Shown piece by piece: positions 27,901 to 30,123 of a stretch of 30,827 nt of DNA (its first letter is position 1; every line of letters begins with the position of its first letter). The stretch lies in contig JH152978.1 in NCBI GenBank assembly GCA_000226015.1, positions 32,039 through 62,865 on the forward strand. The letters are read 5' to 3'. The position numbers and the translations under genes were made by a program. Origin of the DNA: Mnemiopsis leidyi (taxonomy: Eukaryota > Ctenophora > Tentaculata > Lobata > Bolinopsidae). Below the pieces are notes generated by a model that was given only the letters and a program-made list of their open reading frames with translations, did not search any database and was not told the origin of the DNA.

Positions 27901-29229
27901 GGTACTTCATTTCTGTAGTGGGTACTGACGTCGTCTATGACACCAGTTCTTACGCCTCTGAACTGCAATCCTGTCATGGTTCCCCTCATAGCACACGTAT
28001 TTATTGCATCGTTGTCTTCATAAACCCAGGTAAATTCTAGAACATCGTCGAACCAGACCTGTAGCTGAGTGGAAGTCTTCAGGAAGGTGAAAACACTAGC
28101 TCTCAAGAAAAATCCCATGTTTGCTCGGTCTGTTTCAGTGAATACATATCCACCATTGCATTTCGATGAACTAATTGATCCCGTAGAGAACGTAAGCCAG
28201 CTTCCTCCCTGTATGATCCATCTTATATCATTAGTTCCATCGATCTTCTTATCAGTTCTTGTCTGGAACTTTTTACCCTCCACTATTTCACTGACAACTG
28301 TGTCCCTGTTTGCCGGTACTGGTATCCAGTCACTGTACTGTGTACCTAAACAAGAACATAAATTTCCTTGGTCCTTATTTTCTGTCTGAAAATTTCCCTT
28401 CTCATACATTTTTGCACGACAGAAAAAGACATTGGTTGGGAATAGATAAAAATATTTGGTCATGGAAGATAATGTTTACCTAAACATGTTTGTTAAAGAT
28501 AAGATTTGATATCATGCAAATACCTGAAGTGAAGCTCGATAAGCACGTCAACAGTAGTGGTATTTTCATAGCGAACCGTATCATTCTTGAATTATTCACT
28601 GTGTTCAAATTGTTTGAGGGATTCCGATTGCTTTGCAAACTAACATAAGTATTCGTTTTGTGTTAAAATGGTGAGTTTATCGGAGCTTACGTCTTCTAAA
28701 CCACAGAGCGAAAATTGCCAGTTAAGCACCCTTAATTAATTTCAATCTTGGTGTCAAATTTTGTCTTATTTAAATTTTGTCTTATTTAACTGTCACCAGC
28801 TCGGTGCCAGTCCAGGAAGAGTCTAGAGATTTTCACGTGAAATAACTCACACAACTGATAGCTGTAGTCTGTACTTGTTTGGAAGCTTTGTAATCATTAT
28901 CATCAACAAAAGAAATAAAAATTAGCAAAAGAAATAGATAAAAAAATAAGAAAAGAAATAAAAATAAAAACATTATATAAGTGAATAGTTATATACGCTA
29001 ATTTTTCTGTTAGCTCTCGTTCTAAGCAGATCCATATAATTCCAATGAATTAAACATAAGTCCAACAGCTAACACAACTACTGATTCCTGATCAGTTCTA
29101 CATTTCAGGAACGTAACGGTCCTGAGCTCAGAAGAACAGAAGCAATGTCTGTTGAAGCACAGCGGGACGGCAAAACTGGACTGTTTTACTTACTATTTGG
29201 TAACGAAGTGCACCGCGGAAATGCTACAG
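724..29229 (+). CDS. UBR5: UBR5 (hyd/EDD) HECT-type E3 ubiquitin ligase, internal part, 15 exons
   Basis: UBR5 is a very large nuclear and cytoplasmic E3 ligase that recognises N-degrons through a UBR box and transfers ubiquitin through a C-terminal HECT domain. Placed exons are 724-918, 1354-1469, 1644-1782, 2175-2324, 2855-3001, 3303-3411, 3604-3756, 10689-10781, 10967-11044, 12187-12336, 12444-12487 (cut; complete copy 14753-14937), 15133-15224, 16122-16268, 16376-16621 and 29109-29229. All junctions are GT-AG and every phase matches, giving 2,121 nt or 707 codons without a stop. Diagnostic matches to animal UBR5 are [81 protein letters not shown] and [17 protein letters not shown]. The amino terminus, MLLE and HECT regions lie outside. 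Exons 8-11 are present twice, most likely as an assembly haplotype duplication. Introns 5, 7 and 14 host other genes. Confidence 0.93.
1039..1348. repeat. 53-bp minisatellite, 6 copies, ending at UBR5 exon 2 acceptor
   Basis: The unit CACGTGGNTGCTGTAAACAC followed by TATAATAGATAACACACACG starts at 1039, 1092, 1145, 1200, 1253 and 1306. Each copy opens with the palindrome CACGTG, an E-box core. The last copy runs to within a few bases of the splice acceptor of the exon at 1354, so the array forms the whole end of the intron. Confidence 0.9.
1354..1469 (+). CDS. UBR5: UBR5 exon 2 of window
   Basis: The acceptor is GTGACCCAG and the donor TGCAG/GTCAGA, giving 38 codons plus two bases. [19 protein letters not shown] and [10 protein letters not shown] correspond to VGKVLKVDGAYVAVKF and DPSSLLQDCR of vertebrate UBR5. 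The two leftover bases AG complete Arg with the first base of exon 3, which recreates the conserved CRLLRI junction. Confidence 0.9.
1644..1782 (+). CDS. UBR5: UBR5 exon 3 of window (with duplicated 3' end)
   Basis: The acceptor is CCCGTACAG, with one base and then CTGCTGAGGATAGAAGAT (LLRIED). The first donor is ATTCAG/GTAAGT after 1782. The last 45 bases and the donor are tandemly repeated downstream, so six further in-frame donors exist at 51-base steps. Use of the first donor gives 46 codons and joins exon 4 in phase 0; each later donor would add 17 residues without a frameshift. Confidence 0.85.
1738..2117 (+). repeat. 51-bp in-frame minisatellite duplicating an exon end and splice donor
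   Basis: Units begin at 1738, 1789, 1840, 1891, 1942, 1993 and 2044, with a partial unit at 2095. Each encodes [16 protein letters not shown] plus Cys or Ser (17 residues). Each carries a potential donor at its coding end: GTAAGT in the first, GTATGT in the others. The frame stays open through all copies to a stop near 2125. The first copy is the authentic end of UBR5 exon 3; the others are intronic if the first donor is used. Confidence 0.92.
2175..2324 (+). CDS. UBR5: UBR5 exon 4 of window
   Basis: The acceptor is CTCCCCCAG and the donor CACAAG/GTTAGT, giving exactly 50 codons in phase 0 at both ends. It reads [19 protein letters not shown] and later [15 protein letters not shown], a propeller segment equivalent to the WVRYCIFDLATGKAEQE region of UBR5. 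Similarity is low, but phase and continuity with both neighbours support it. Confidence 0.85.
2855..3001 (+). CDS. UBR5: UBR5 exon 5 of window
   Basis: The acceptor is CAAATCCAG and the donor GATGAG/GTTTGT, giving 49 codons in phase 0. [19 protein letters not shown] then [14 protein letters not shown] matches the vertebrate segment with ILRDGNGTIYPMAKD and GGIRDPDWLDLPPI, a strongly diagnostic stretch. Confidence 0.92.
3098..3168 (-). tRNA. tRNA-Gly (anticodon GCC)
   Basis: On the minus strand a complete 71-nt tRNA starts GCGTCGG and ends CCGACGC plus discriminator A; the acceptor stem pairs perfectly. The A box is TGGTTGAGTGG, the anticodon arm is CTCGCCTGCCACGCGGG with GCC, and the B box is GGTTCGATTCC. 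A TTTT run (plus-strand AAAA at 3090-3093) follows as a pol III terminator. It lies antisense in UBR5 intron 5, between the exons ending at 3001 and starting at 3303. No CCA is encoded, as expected in eukaryotes. Confidence 0.96.
3303..3411 (+). CDS. UBR5: UBR5 exon 6 of window
   Basis: The acceptor is CAATTACAG and the donor CTCCCG/GTAATA, giving 36 codons plus one base. It reads [18 protein letters not shown] and [14 protein letters not shown], equivalent to AAVIIMAVEKQTLMQHILRC of vertebrate UBR5. Its last G combines with AC of the next exon to give Asp. Confidence 0.86.
3430..3487. repeat. Short direct repeat, about 2 copies
   Basis: CTATTGTATCTAGCGGTATG followed by GAAATAATAT occurs twice in tandem immediately after the exon 6 donor. 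It has no other recognisable content. Confidence 0.8.
3604..3756 (+). CDS. UBR5: UBR5 exon 7 of window
   Basis: The acceptor is CCCCCGCCAG and the donor [33 protein letters not shown] then [15 protein letters not shown] matches the vertebrate stretch with CDGNRNILHACVSVCFPTSNK. It is followed by a Ser/Gln/Glu-rich linker, as in other UBR5 proteins. It ends in phase 1 ahead of the 6.9-kb intron 7. Confidence 0.9.
4090..4360 (-). CDS. GPCR exon 5: TM7 and cytoplasmic tail
   Basis: The acceptor TGACCTCCCCAG gives the required one-base phase. The exon reads [14 protein letters not shown], then [17 protein letters not shown] (the TM7 NPxxY motif), a basic juxtamembrane segment, and a Ser/Gly tail with three GVT repeats from a 9-bp tandem repeat at about 4147-4180. 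The stop is TGA at 4090-4092. A second acceptor ending ACAAG, about 15 bases upstream, is also phase-compatible. Confidence 0.82.
4090..9356 (-). CDS. Class A (rhodopsin-like) G-protein-coupled receptor, 5 exons, 354 aa
   Basis: Exons in transcript order are 9179-9356, 6055-6371, 5439-5548, 4978-5166 and 4090-4360. They total 1,065 nt (355 codons with stop), with GT-AG sites and matching phases. Segments: TM1 about residues 8-30 ([13 protein letters not shown]), TM2 about 40-62 ([20 protein letters not shown]), TM3 about 80-102 after Cys79, TM4 about 119-140, TM5 about 168-193, TM6 about 220-245 and TM7 about 271-293 with NSLANPLLY. Cys79 and Cys155 should form the usual loop disulfide. The DRY position reads Leu-Arg-Thr (103-105) and the TM6 CWxP position reads FNIP, so it belongs to a diverged subfamily. 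The tail has a GVT repeat. There is no N-glycosylated extension. The ligand is unknown. The whole gene is antisense inside UBR5 intron 7 and hosts a secreted-peptide gene in its own first intron. Confidence 0.85.
4442..4586. mobile_element. MITE with ~23-bp TIRs and 8-bp target-site duplication
   Basis: The 129-bp element occupies 4450-4578. Left end GGCCTGCCGACAGTTGCGCC and reverse-complemented right end GGCTGCCGGACAGTTGCGCC form ~23-bp terminal inverted repeats, differing only by two one-base indels. The direct repeat ATGCTAAT flanks it at 4442-4449 and 4579-4586. An 8-bp duplication fits hAT, Merlin or P superfamilies. It has no coding capacity. It lies in the last GPCR intron. Confidence 0.88.
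4833..5008. repeat. 58-59-bp tandem repeat, 3 copies, across GPCR exon 4 donor
   Basis: Copies start at 4833, 4892 and 4951, each opening GTACTATAAAA. On the minus strand every copy carries the last ~30 nt of GPCR exon 4 plus its donor AACAG/GTACAG. Exon ends are therefore available at 4978, 4920 and 4861. Reading past the first donor meets a stop at about 4932. On the plus strand each copy also holds a perfect donor-like CAG/GTAAGA. Confidence 0.9.
4978..5166 (-). CDS. GPCR exon 4: third intracellular loop and TM6
   Basis: The acceptor is TTTCAACTAG and the first donor AACAG/GTACAG; 189 nt. The basic loop [15 protein letters not shown] leads into TM6, [19 protein letters not shown], then the third extracellular loop. 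The canonical TM6 Cys-Trp-x-Pro is replaced by Phe-Asn-Ile-Pro. Confidence 0.82.
5439..5548 (-). CDS. GPCR exon 3: TM5
   Basis: The acceptor is AACCTCGTTCAG and the donor AAACAG/GTGAGT; 110 nt starting in phase 0. It reads [20 protein letters not shown] then [17 protein letters not shown], one hydrophobic helix with the conserved mid-helix Pro and a basic cytoplasmic end. Confidence 0.84.
5667..5990. repeat. 17-bp minisatellite, about 19 copies
   Basis: ACACACAAACAGATCTT-type units are repeated with minor changes, nearly every copy carrying AGATCT or AGATCC. A low-complexity open frame across it is an artefact. It fills much of the GPCR intron between exons 3 and 2. Confidence 0.94.
6001..6042. 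repeat. 14-bp tandem repeat, 3 copies, beside GPCR exon 2 donor
   Basis: CCCGTTACACGTG-like units occur three times, 13 bases before the GPCR exon 2 boundary. Each contains ACACGTG. Confidence 0.85.
6055..6371 (-). CDS. GPCR exon 2: TM3-TM4 and second extracellular loop
   Basis: The acceptor is TATTTCAG and the donor TATCAG/GTGAGA; 317 nt. It encodes [20 protein letters not shown] (TM3 with the disulfide Cys), then [19 protein letters not shown]. The DRY site reads LRT here, although the downstream KPL resembles the usual xxPL. TM4 ([17 protein letters not shown]) and a loop with the partner Cys in ANAGYCWNH follow. Confidence 0.86.
6372..8091. other. GPCR intron 1, proximal part
   Basis: AT-rich intron with no further coding exon recognised on either strand. 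It holds one copy of a dispersed repeat at about 7292-7508 and a 27-bp direct repeat (ACTCCATGTTGTTTGGGTAA type) at 7661-7714. Confidence 0.6.
7292..7508. repeat. Dispersed repeat copy 1 (unknown family)
   Basis: The sequence from GTTTTATAGTT through CTTGGCTTTTCAGGTG, ACAAATGAGA and AACAATTA to GTTTAAACTGGGTGTT resembles 29601-29766 in the same order and orientation. The two copies lie in different UBR5 introns and are clearly diverged. The family and ends are not recognised; a non-autonomous transposon is likely. Confidence 0.6.
8092..8379 (+). CDS. Secreted amidated-peptide (neuropeptide-like) precursor, 95 aa
   Basis: A single-exon frame with stop TGA. Residues 1-18 ([18 protein letters not shown]) form a clear signal peptide. 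Two 29-residue repeats follow at 30-58 and 63-91: NEVELK(I/T)RQSWS, three or four variable residues, then LNNGK(K/R)R and a three-residue spacer ending in KR. Gly50-KKR and Gly83-KRR are classical amidation plus dibasic cleavage sites; KR57-58 and KR90-91 are further convertase sites. Mature products would end Leu-Asn-Asn-amide. If Arg37 and Arg70 are also cut, the peptides are [12 protein letters not shown] and [12 protein letters not shown] with N-terminal Gln able to cyclise to pyroglutamate (inference). I do not recognise the family. It is on the plus strand, antisense to the GPCR whose first intron contains it. A small secreted defence or venom peptide is the alternative. Confidence 0.72.
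   Translation: MKYFVVLALLLLAAETLNMRNEFKEDVDLNEVELKIRQSWSNKNQHLNNGKKRVLQKRNEDANEVELKTRQSWSSKNEYLNNGKRRALEKRQLEN
8380..9178. other. GPCR intron 1, distal part
   Basis: This covers the 3' flank of the peptide gene and intron sequence up to the GPCR exon 1 donor (GTCG/GTTAGT). An AATAAG near 8519 could act as a weak polyadenylation signal. I see no other gene. Confidence 0.5.
9179..9356 (-). CDS. GPCR exon 1: start codon, TM1 and TM2
   Basis: The ATG at 9354-9356 (context ACATCAATGG) starts [22 protein letters not shown]1 has the conserved Asn (PANLVSF), a short basic loop (NKAKRVPN) follows, and TM2 has the conserved Asp (MSAADGL). The exon ends with one base of Gly60 at donor GTCG/GTTAGT. The extracellular N-terminus is very short, without a signal peptide, as is usual for class A receptors. 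Confidence 0.82.
9357..10688. other. UBR5 intron 7, distal part
   Basis: This contains the presumed promoter side of the GPCR gene. A 91-codon minus-strand open frame at 9971-10246 has no recognisable domain. From 10260 the sequence is duplicated at 13422 (haplotype-like copy). Confidence 0.5.
10689..10781 (+). CDS. UBR5: UBR5 exon 8, copy 1
   Basis: The acceptor is TTACTTTCAG and the donor CACAAG/GTAGTC; 93 nt, phase 1 to 1. It encodes [20 protein letters not shown] then [21 protein letters not shown] matches the LRLREMMRRS of vertebrate UBR5, followed by a Ser/Pro linker. Confidence 0.88.
10967..11044 (+). CDS. UBR5: UBR5 exon 9, copy 1
   Basis: The acceptor is CTTTTTACAG and the donor AACAAAG/GTTTAT; 78 nt, phase 1 to 1. 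It encodes [20 protein letters not shown] then SVANNKG, a low-conservation linker equivalent to the SKDRKANAH region. An internal GTAAAA after CTTG could act as an alternative donor. Confidence 0.82.
11056..12015. other. 960-bp insertion/deletion difference between the two UBR5 copies
   Basis: Present only in copy 1. It includes a GACCAC-rich tract near 11885-11925 and a perfect hairpin GGCCGC-TTC-GCGGCC at 11990-12004 close to its right edge. No coding region or clear target-site duplication is visible, so insertion in one copy and deletion in the other are both possible. Confidence 0.7.
12187..12336 (+). CDS. UBR5: UBR5 exon 10, copy 1
   Basis: The acceptor is TTGTCCCAG and the donor GATT/GTGAGT; 150 nt, phase 1 to 1. 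[20 protein letters not shown] then [20 protein letters not shown] matches vertebrate LQPYLRELLSAKDARGMTPF and GRAYPAAITI, a diagnostic helical segment before the UBR box. Confidence 0.93.
12444..12487 (+). CDS. UBR5: UBR5 exon 11, copy 1, truncated at assembly gap
   Basis: The acceptor is AACCGTTTAG. It encodes [15 protein letters not shown] and is then cut by the N run. The complete version of this exon is 14753-14937. Confidence 0.88.
12488..12497. other. Assembly gap (10 N)
   Basis: Ten N at the point where the first UBR5 copy breaks and retrotransposon sequence begins. Ten is probably a placeholder rather than a measured length. Confidence 0.99.
12498..13160 (+). mobile_element. Non-LTR retrotransposon 3' end (RT C-terminus and 3' UTR)
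   Basis: An open frame runs from the gap to TAA at 12732-12734 (78 codons). It contains [20 protein letters not shown] and [17 protein letters not shown], the typical C-terminal block of LINE-type reverse transcriptase polyproteins (CR1/Jockey-like pattern SFF-RT-LWN-LP). A 3' UTR of about 400 bases follows, ending in A-rich sequence with AATAAA near 13144. Only the 3' end is present; the rest is lost in the gap or was never inserted. Confidence 0.8.
13161..13421. other. Intronic flank of retrotransposon, nothing recognised
   Basis: Unique-looking AT-rich sequence between the retrotransposon tail and the start of UBR5 copy 2. Copy 1 has different sequence at the corresponding place. Confidence 0.5.
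13867..13959 (+). CDS. UBR5: UBR5 exon 8, copy 2
   Basis: Same 93-nt exon and phases as 10689-10781. The Gly-Phe-Ala codons differ only synonymously (GGA TTC GCG instead of GGT TTT GCA), so the peptide is unchanged. Confidence 0.9.
14151..14228 (+). CDS. UBR5: UBR5 exon 9, copy 2
   Basis: Identical in length, phase and encoded peptide ([20 protein letters not shown] and following) to 10967-11044. Confidence 0.85.
14432..14581 (+). CDS. UBR5: UBR5 exon 10, copy 2
   Basis: Same 150-nt exon as 12187-12336. Several codons differ silently (for example in NVDVKP and DGYTP). The donor is GATT/GTGAGT. Confidence 0.93.
14618..14710. repeat. GATCA/GATCAAAT tract in UBR5 intron 10
   Basis: An imperfect run of GATCA-containing pentamers and decamers. 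The homologous tract in copy 1 (about 12368-12400) is much shorter, a length difference expected between alleles. Confidence 0.85.
14753..14937 (+). CDS. UBR5: UBR5 exon 11, complete copy (start of UBR box)
   Basis: The acceptor is AACCGTTTAG and the donor ACTCAG/GTTGGA; 185 nt, phase 1 to 0. A charged stretch ([17 protein letters not shown]) leads to [20 protein letters not shown], which matches [20 protein letters not shown]. This carries the first zinc-ligand cysteine of the UBR box. Confidence 0.94.
15133..15224 (+). CDS. UBR5: UBR5 exon 12 (UBR-box zinc-finger core)
   Basis: The acceptor is CTCTGCAG and the donor TGCAA/GTAAGG; 92 nt. It encodes [20 protein letters not shown] then [11 protein letters not shown], nearly identical in pattern to [20 protein letters not shown] of vertebrates. 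All zinc-binding Cys and His positions of the N-degron-binding UBR finger are kept. Confidence 0.96.
15225..16121. other. UBR5 intron 12
   Basis: Contains a 25-bp direct repeat (GTGACTTAGTCATTAT) near 15489-15538. A GC-richer stretch at about 15650-16070 has two open minus-strand frames (61 and 77 codons) with no recognised domain. An acceptor-like site near 15396 leads to a stop after ten codons and is not used in this model. Confidence 0.6.
16122..16268 (+). CDS. UBR5: UBR5 exon 13 (end of UBR box)
   Basis: The acceptor is AAACTCAG and the donor TACAA/GTTAGT; 147 nt. [20 protein letters not shown] then LVAG matches the [20 protein letters not shown] / LIAG region, completing the UBR finger. 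It continues with [19 protein letters not shown]. Confidence 0.94.
16376..16621 (+). CDS. UBR5: UBR5 exon 14
   Basis: The acceptor is AAATTTCAG and the donor TTCACCAG/GTGAGA; 246 nt. [19 protein letters not shown] matches GEHLLLFLVQTVARQTVEH. A basic linker rich in Arg, Ala and Gln follows, then [19 protein letters not shown] and KAMLMEG, like PPRFAQLALERVLQDWNALK. The next exon is 12.5 kb away. Confidence 0.94.
16622..17084. other. Start of UBR5 intron 14
   Basis: No exon recognised on either strand. Contains a purine-rich tract near 16965-17020. If the F5/8C gene has further 3' exons or a 3' UTR, part of it should lie here. Confidence 0.5.
17085..18632 (-). CDS. Gene D: secreted F5/8C (discoidin / F-type-lectin-like) protein
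   Basis: Two exons: signal peptide 18584-18632 ([16 protein letters not shown], donor GGAA/GTAAGT) and domain 17135-17575 (acceptor AATAACGCAG), joined in phase 1. The ~147-residue domain has [19 protein letters not shown], then [23 protein letters not shown] and [10 protein letters not shown], the order of an F5/8 type C or fucolectin fold; four cysteines are present. The F-type-lectin fucose motif (His...RxD-x4-R/K) is not intact: the last position is Phe. So sugar binding is not assured. After 17135 there is a phase-1 donor (ATTG/GTATAA). If it is not used, the frame reads on to a stop at 17085, giving about 180 residues. It may therefore be complete or the first part of a longer gene. Confidence 0.72.
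17135..17575 (-). CDS. Gene D exon 2: F5/8C-like domain
   Basis: A 441-nt exon with phase 1 at both ends, bounded by acceptor AACGCAG and donor ATTG/GTATAA. The symmetric phase lets it be gained, lost or shuffled without a frameshift, like the other exons in this cluster. Confidence 0.72.
18584..18632 (-). CDS. Gene D exon 1: signal peptide
   Basis: The ATG at 18630-18632 begins a short Lys/Arg-free hydrophobic leader, [16 protein letters not shown]. The exon ends in phase 1 at a perfect GTAAGT donor. The downstream exon restores Ser-Asn-Gln-Lys. Confidence 0.7.
18633..21023. other. Spacer between gene D and gene A
   Basis: No exon is supported. It contains a 20-bp direct repeat (CACAAACTATCAGAAGGCAT) at 19483-19522 after a C9 run. 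A small possible exon ends near 20718 (TPQTCIESG, donor TCAG/GTAAGA) and resembles the end of the Sushi exons, but no intact upstream part was found. The 3' ends of genes A-C may lie here. Confidence 0.5.
21024..21221 (-). CDS. Gene A Sushi/CCP exon
   Basis: 198 nt, phase 1 to 1, acceptor ATCTTTCAG. The domain has [20 protein letters not shown], then [29 protein letters not shown] and TTPACVG. The four Sushi cysteines are present, plus an extra Cys in CSTC. Most of the exon is nearly identical to the gene B Sushi exon, suggesting recent duplication or conversion. Confidence 0.82.
21024..22173 (-). CDS. Gene A: secreted Sushi protein with broken domain exon
   Basis: It has a signal exon 22107-22173 ([20 protein letters not shown], phase 1), a damaged copy of the shared unknown domain at 21651-21870, and a Sushi exon 21024-21221. 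Splicing the signal directly to Sushi is in frame. Including the damaged exon from its visible acceptor shifts the frame and reaches a stop within about 25 codons. The functional product, if any, is therefore signal plus Sushi. The 3' end after the phase-1 Sushi donor (ACAG/GTGAGT) was not found. The signal differs from the near-identical leaders of genes B and C. Confidence 0.62.
21651..21870 (-). pseudogene. Gene A: truncated copy of the unknown domain
   Basis: It matches the C-terminal half of the 148-residue domain: [37 protein letters not shown], then a diverged [11 protein letters not shown] and a donor ACAG/GTTAGG. The N-terminal half is missing; upstream there is an in-frame stop and unrelated sequence. 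The available acceptor gives phase 0 instead of phase 1. The second Cys position is kept (CFMRR). Confidence 0.75.
21918..21998. repeat. TACC microsatellite and 25-nt hairpin in gene A intron
   Basis: Short TACC repeats are followed at 21974-21998 by a perfect inverted repeat, GCTTTTTTGCC-TTC-GGCAAAAAAGC (11-bp stem). It lies exactly where the N-terminal half of the domain should be, so it may mark the breakpoint. Confidence 0.85.
22107..22173 (-). CDS. Gene A signal-peptide exon
   Basis: ATG at 22171-22173, 22 codons plus one base, donor CCGAAG/GTATAT. There is a hydrophobic core [12 protein letters not shown] after a short polar start. Phase 1 matches the Sushi exon. Confidence 0.66.
22174..23947. 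other. Spacer between genes A and B
   Basis: No supported exon. It contains a 19-bp repeat (CTGGTCATGTTCCTTGAAC) in four copies at about 23092-23175. The stretch 23660-23890 is homologous to 27020-27560 downstream of gene C, showing that the duplicated unit extends past the exons. Confidence 0.6.
23948..24145 (-). CDS. Gene B Sushi/CCP exon
   Basis: 198 nt, phase 1 to 1, acceptor AATTTTTCAG. It reads [20 protein letters not shown], then [30 protein letters not shown] and TPPSCGEPG, with the four conserved cysteines and the internal Gly-Phe of a CCP module. Confidence 0.85.
23948..25585 (-). CDS. Gene B: secreted protein, unknown domain plus Sushi
   Basis: Three exons in phase 1: signal 25528-25585 ([19 protein letters not shown]), unknown domain 24726-25169 (148 codons) and Sushi 23948-24145. 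The joined frame is open. This is the most complete unit of the cluster. The Sushi exon ends at GCCAG/GTGAAT, so at least one more exon is expected; none was recognised before gene A. Predicted role is an extracellular binding or recognition protein (inference from architecture). Confidence 0.72.
24257..24685. repeat. ~35-bp AT-rich minisatellite, about 13 copies
   Basis: The unit is CTATTTTGTTTATATAACTA followed by AATAAATAAAAAA with small length changes. It fills the gene B intron between the Sushi and unknown-domain exons and stops about 40 bases from the domain exon's donor. It is absent from the corresponding introns of genes A and C. Confidence 0.94.
24726..25169 (-). CDS. Gene B unknown ~148-aa domain exon
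   Basis: 444 nt, phase 1 to 1 (acceptor CAAACAGCAG, donor GAAACAG/GTGAGG). It starts [20 protein letters not shown] and includes [65 protein letters not shown] and [14 protein letters not shown]. Two cysteines may form a disulfide. The alternating hydrophobic pattern suggests a beta-sandwich. I do not recognise a named family; a distant relation to FAMeT-like or other jelly-roll folds is possible but unproven. Confidence 0.78.
25206..25250. repeat. 21-bp direct repeat, 2 copies
   Basis: TTTTTATACATGTTATAAAT occurs twice in tandem in gene B intron 1. Confidence 0.85.
25528..25585 (-). CDS. Gene B signal-peptide exon
   Basis: ATG at 25583-25585, 19 codons plus one base, donor TTTCAG/GTATTT. 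The leader [19 protein letters not shown] is a strong signal peptide, closely related to gene C. Confidence 0.76.
25699..25960 (+). mobile_element. Probable tRNA-derived SINE
   Basis: The head has an A-box-like TAGCTAAGTCGGTAGAG, a Leu-like CCCTTAAG anticodon region and a T-arm GCTGG-TTCATTC-CCGGC with B box GGTTCATTCCC. The acceptor stem does not pair, so it is not a functional tRNA. An unrelated body containing TTCAAGACAGTGAAGCCTTG follows; its 3' end is uncertain. Confidence 0.5.
25961..27053. other. Spacer between genes B and C
   Basis: No supported exon. It contains a ~27-bp repeat (TAGAATATTACAGCTACTTA) in three imperfect copies at about 26588-26670. Confidence 0.5.
27080..27424. repeat. 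16-bp minisatellite, about 21 copies
   Basis: The unit is GCACAGAATTTCATCA with A/G and T/G changes. The corresponding place downstream of gene B (about 23700-23735) has only about one degenerate unit, so the array expanded after the B/C duplication. Open frames over it are artefacts. Confidence 0.95.
27581..27673. repeat. 10-bp repeat (AGGATTATGT)n at the lost Sushi position
   Basis: About eight copies of AGGATTATGT with one interruption. Flanks on both sides are homologous to the flanks of the gene B Sushi exon, so this repeat occupies the place where gene C should have its Sushi exon. Confidence 0.88.
27893..28345 (-). CDS. Gene C unknown-domain exon
   Basis: 453 nt, phase 1 to 1, acceptor CTTGTTTAG. 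It has the same domain as gene B with few changes ([26 protein letters not shown]) and three extra codons (VPA) before the donor. Both cysteines and the [16 protein letters not shown] core are kept. Confidence 0.78.
27893..28584 (-). CDS. Gene C: secreted unknown-domain protein lacking Sushi
   Basis: A signal exon 28524-28584 ([20 protein letters not shown]) joins in phase 1 to the domain exon 27893-28345. The protein is very similar to gene B through the domain. A Sushi exon is absent downstream. If the donor CTACAG/GTATGG is not used, the frame continues to a stop at 27858 after [10 protein letters not shown], which would give a ~182-residue secreted protein. Gene C may therefore have become a two-exon gene. 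Confidence 0.72.
28524..28584 (-). CDS. Gene C signal-peptide exon
   Basis: ATG at 28582-28584, 20 codons plus one base, donor ACTTCAG/GTATTT. The upstream flank resembles that of gene B (GATTCGGTTTGCTCTGCA versus GATTCCGATTGCTTTGCA), so the promoter was probably duplicated with the gene. Confidence 0.75.
28585..29108. other. End of UBR5 intron 14
   Basis: Upstream flank of gene C, then A-rich AAAAGAAATA repeats near 28905-28975, ending in acceptor CATTTCAG. No other gene seen. Confidence 0.5.
29109..29229 (+). CDS. UBR5: UBR5 exon 15 of window
   Basis: Acceptor TACATTTCAG, donor CTACAG/GTAATA, 121 nt. [19 protein letters not shown] then [17 protein letters not shown] matches LPEEQVYLNQQSGTIRLDCF / THCLIVKCTADILL of vertebrate UBR5. 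It restores phase 0 and shows that UBR5 continues across the 12.5-kb intron and its nested genes. Confidence 0.94.
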
Positions 29230-29600
29230 GTAATAGTAGTTTTTATTGTTATTGTTGGGATGAGTGTGATTAACCACAATCGTGTTGCGAGATCAAGCCA
29301 GATTTGTTCAAGTATATACATGAATACAACAAAAATAGGCAAAATTAGTGTGGAGAGCAGAGAAGCGGTTTGTTCACATGCATAATGGAAATTCATTTAA
29401 TTTGAACTTAACTGCTACCACAATTAGTTAAATAATAAACCCTCGTGTCGGAATTGAAAATGAAGTTTCCCGTTGATGAAATGACTTACCCTGTGAATCC
29501 AAAAAGAGTGTGATATGAATTTATATTATAGTAATTTGTATTATAGTTATTTATATTATGTTAATTAAAGTAATTTATATTATACAGTAGTTAAATATCA

Positions 29601-29766
29601 GTTTTATAGTTCTTCTTGGCTTTACAGGTGACAAATGAGACAGACAATAACTGTTGGTCAATTTCCCTGTATTACGGCAGCTTCATTTGAACACTCAATA
29701 AATGTATTAAATTTGTAGCGTTGAAACAATTGATAAACAGTCGACTAAGTTTGGACACTGAGTTTT
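29601..29766. repeat. Dispersed repeat copy 2 (unknown family)
   Basis: It shares GTTTTATAGTT, CTTGGCTTTACAGGTG, ACAAATGAGA, AACAATTGATAA and GTTTGGACACTGAGTTT in order with 7292-7508. Similarity is patchy, as between old copies of one element. Confidence 0.6.
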
Positions 29767-30123
29767 TTTCGGTAAATACAATGAAACTTGGATAACATGT
29801 GTAACCCACTGTTTTCAACTACATTAAAACTTAAGTCTTTAGTCTGCCCACACTTGGTCGATTGTGTAGATTGTATTAAGTAGTAAACATGGTGCTGATA
29901 GATCTAGTATGAAATACACTCAATACCAAAGATGCCTTTTGGCGAGCTTCGTTAGCGATTATTTCAATGTAAGGGAACTTTGGCAAATTTGGATAGCACT
30001 GCAACTGCAGTGGCAGAGTTAACCTCAATCGACTGCCGTGCATTTTTTCAGCTCTTCAGAAATTAAAAAAGGTTACACTGCTGCGTCAATACAATGAACT
30101 TTCTTTTTGGTTTTGCGAAGAAA

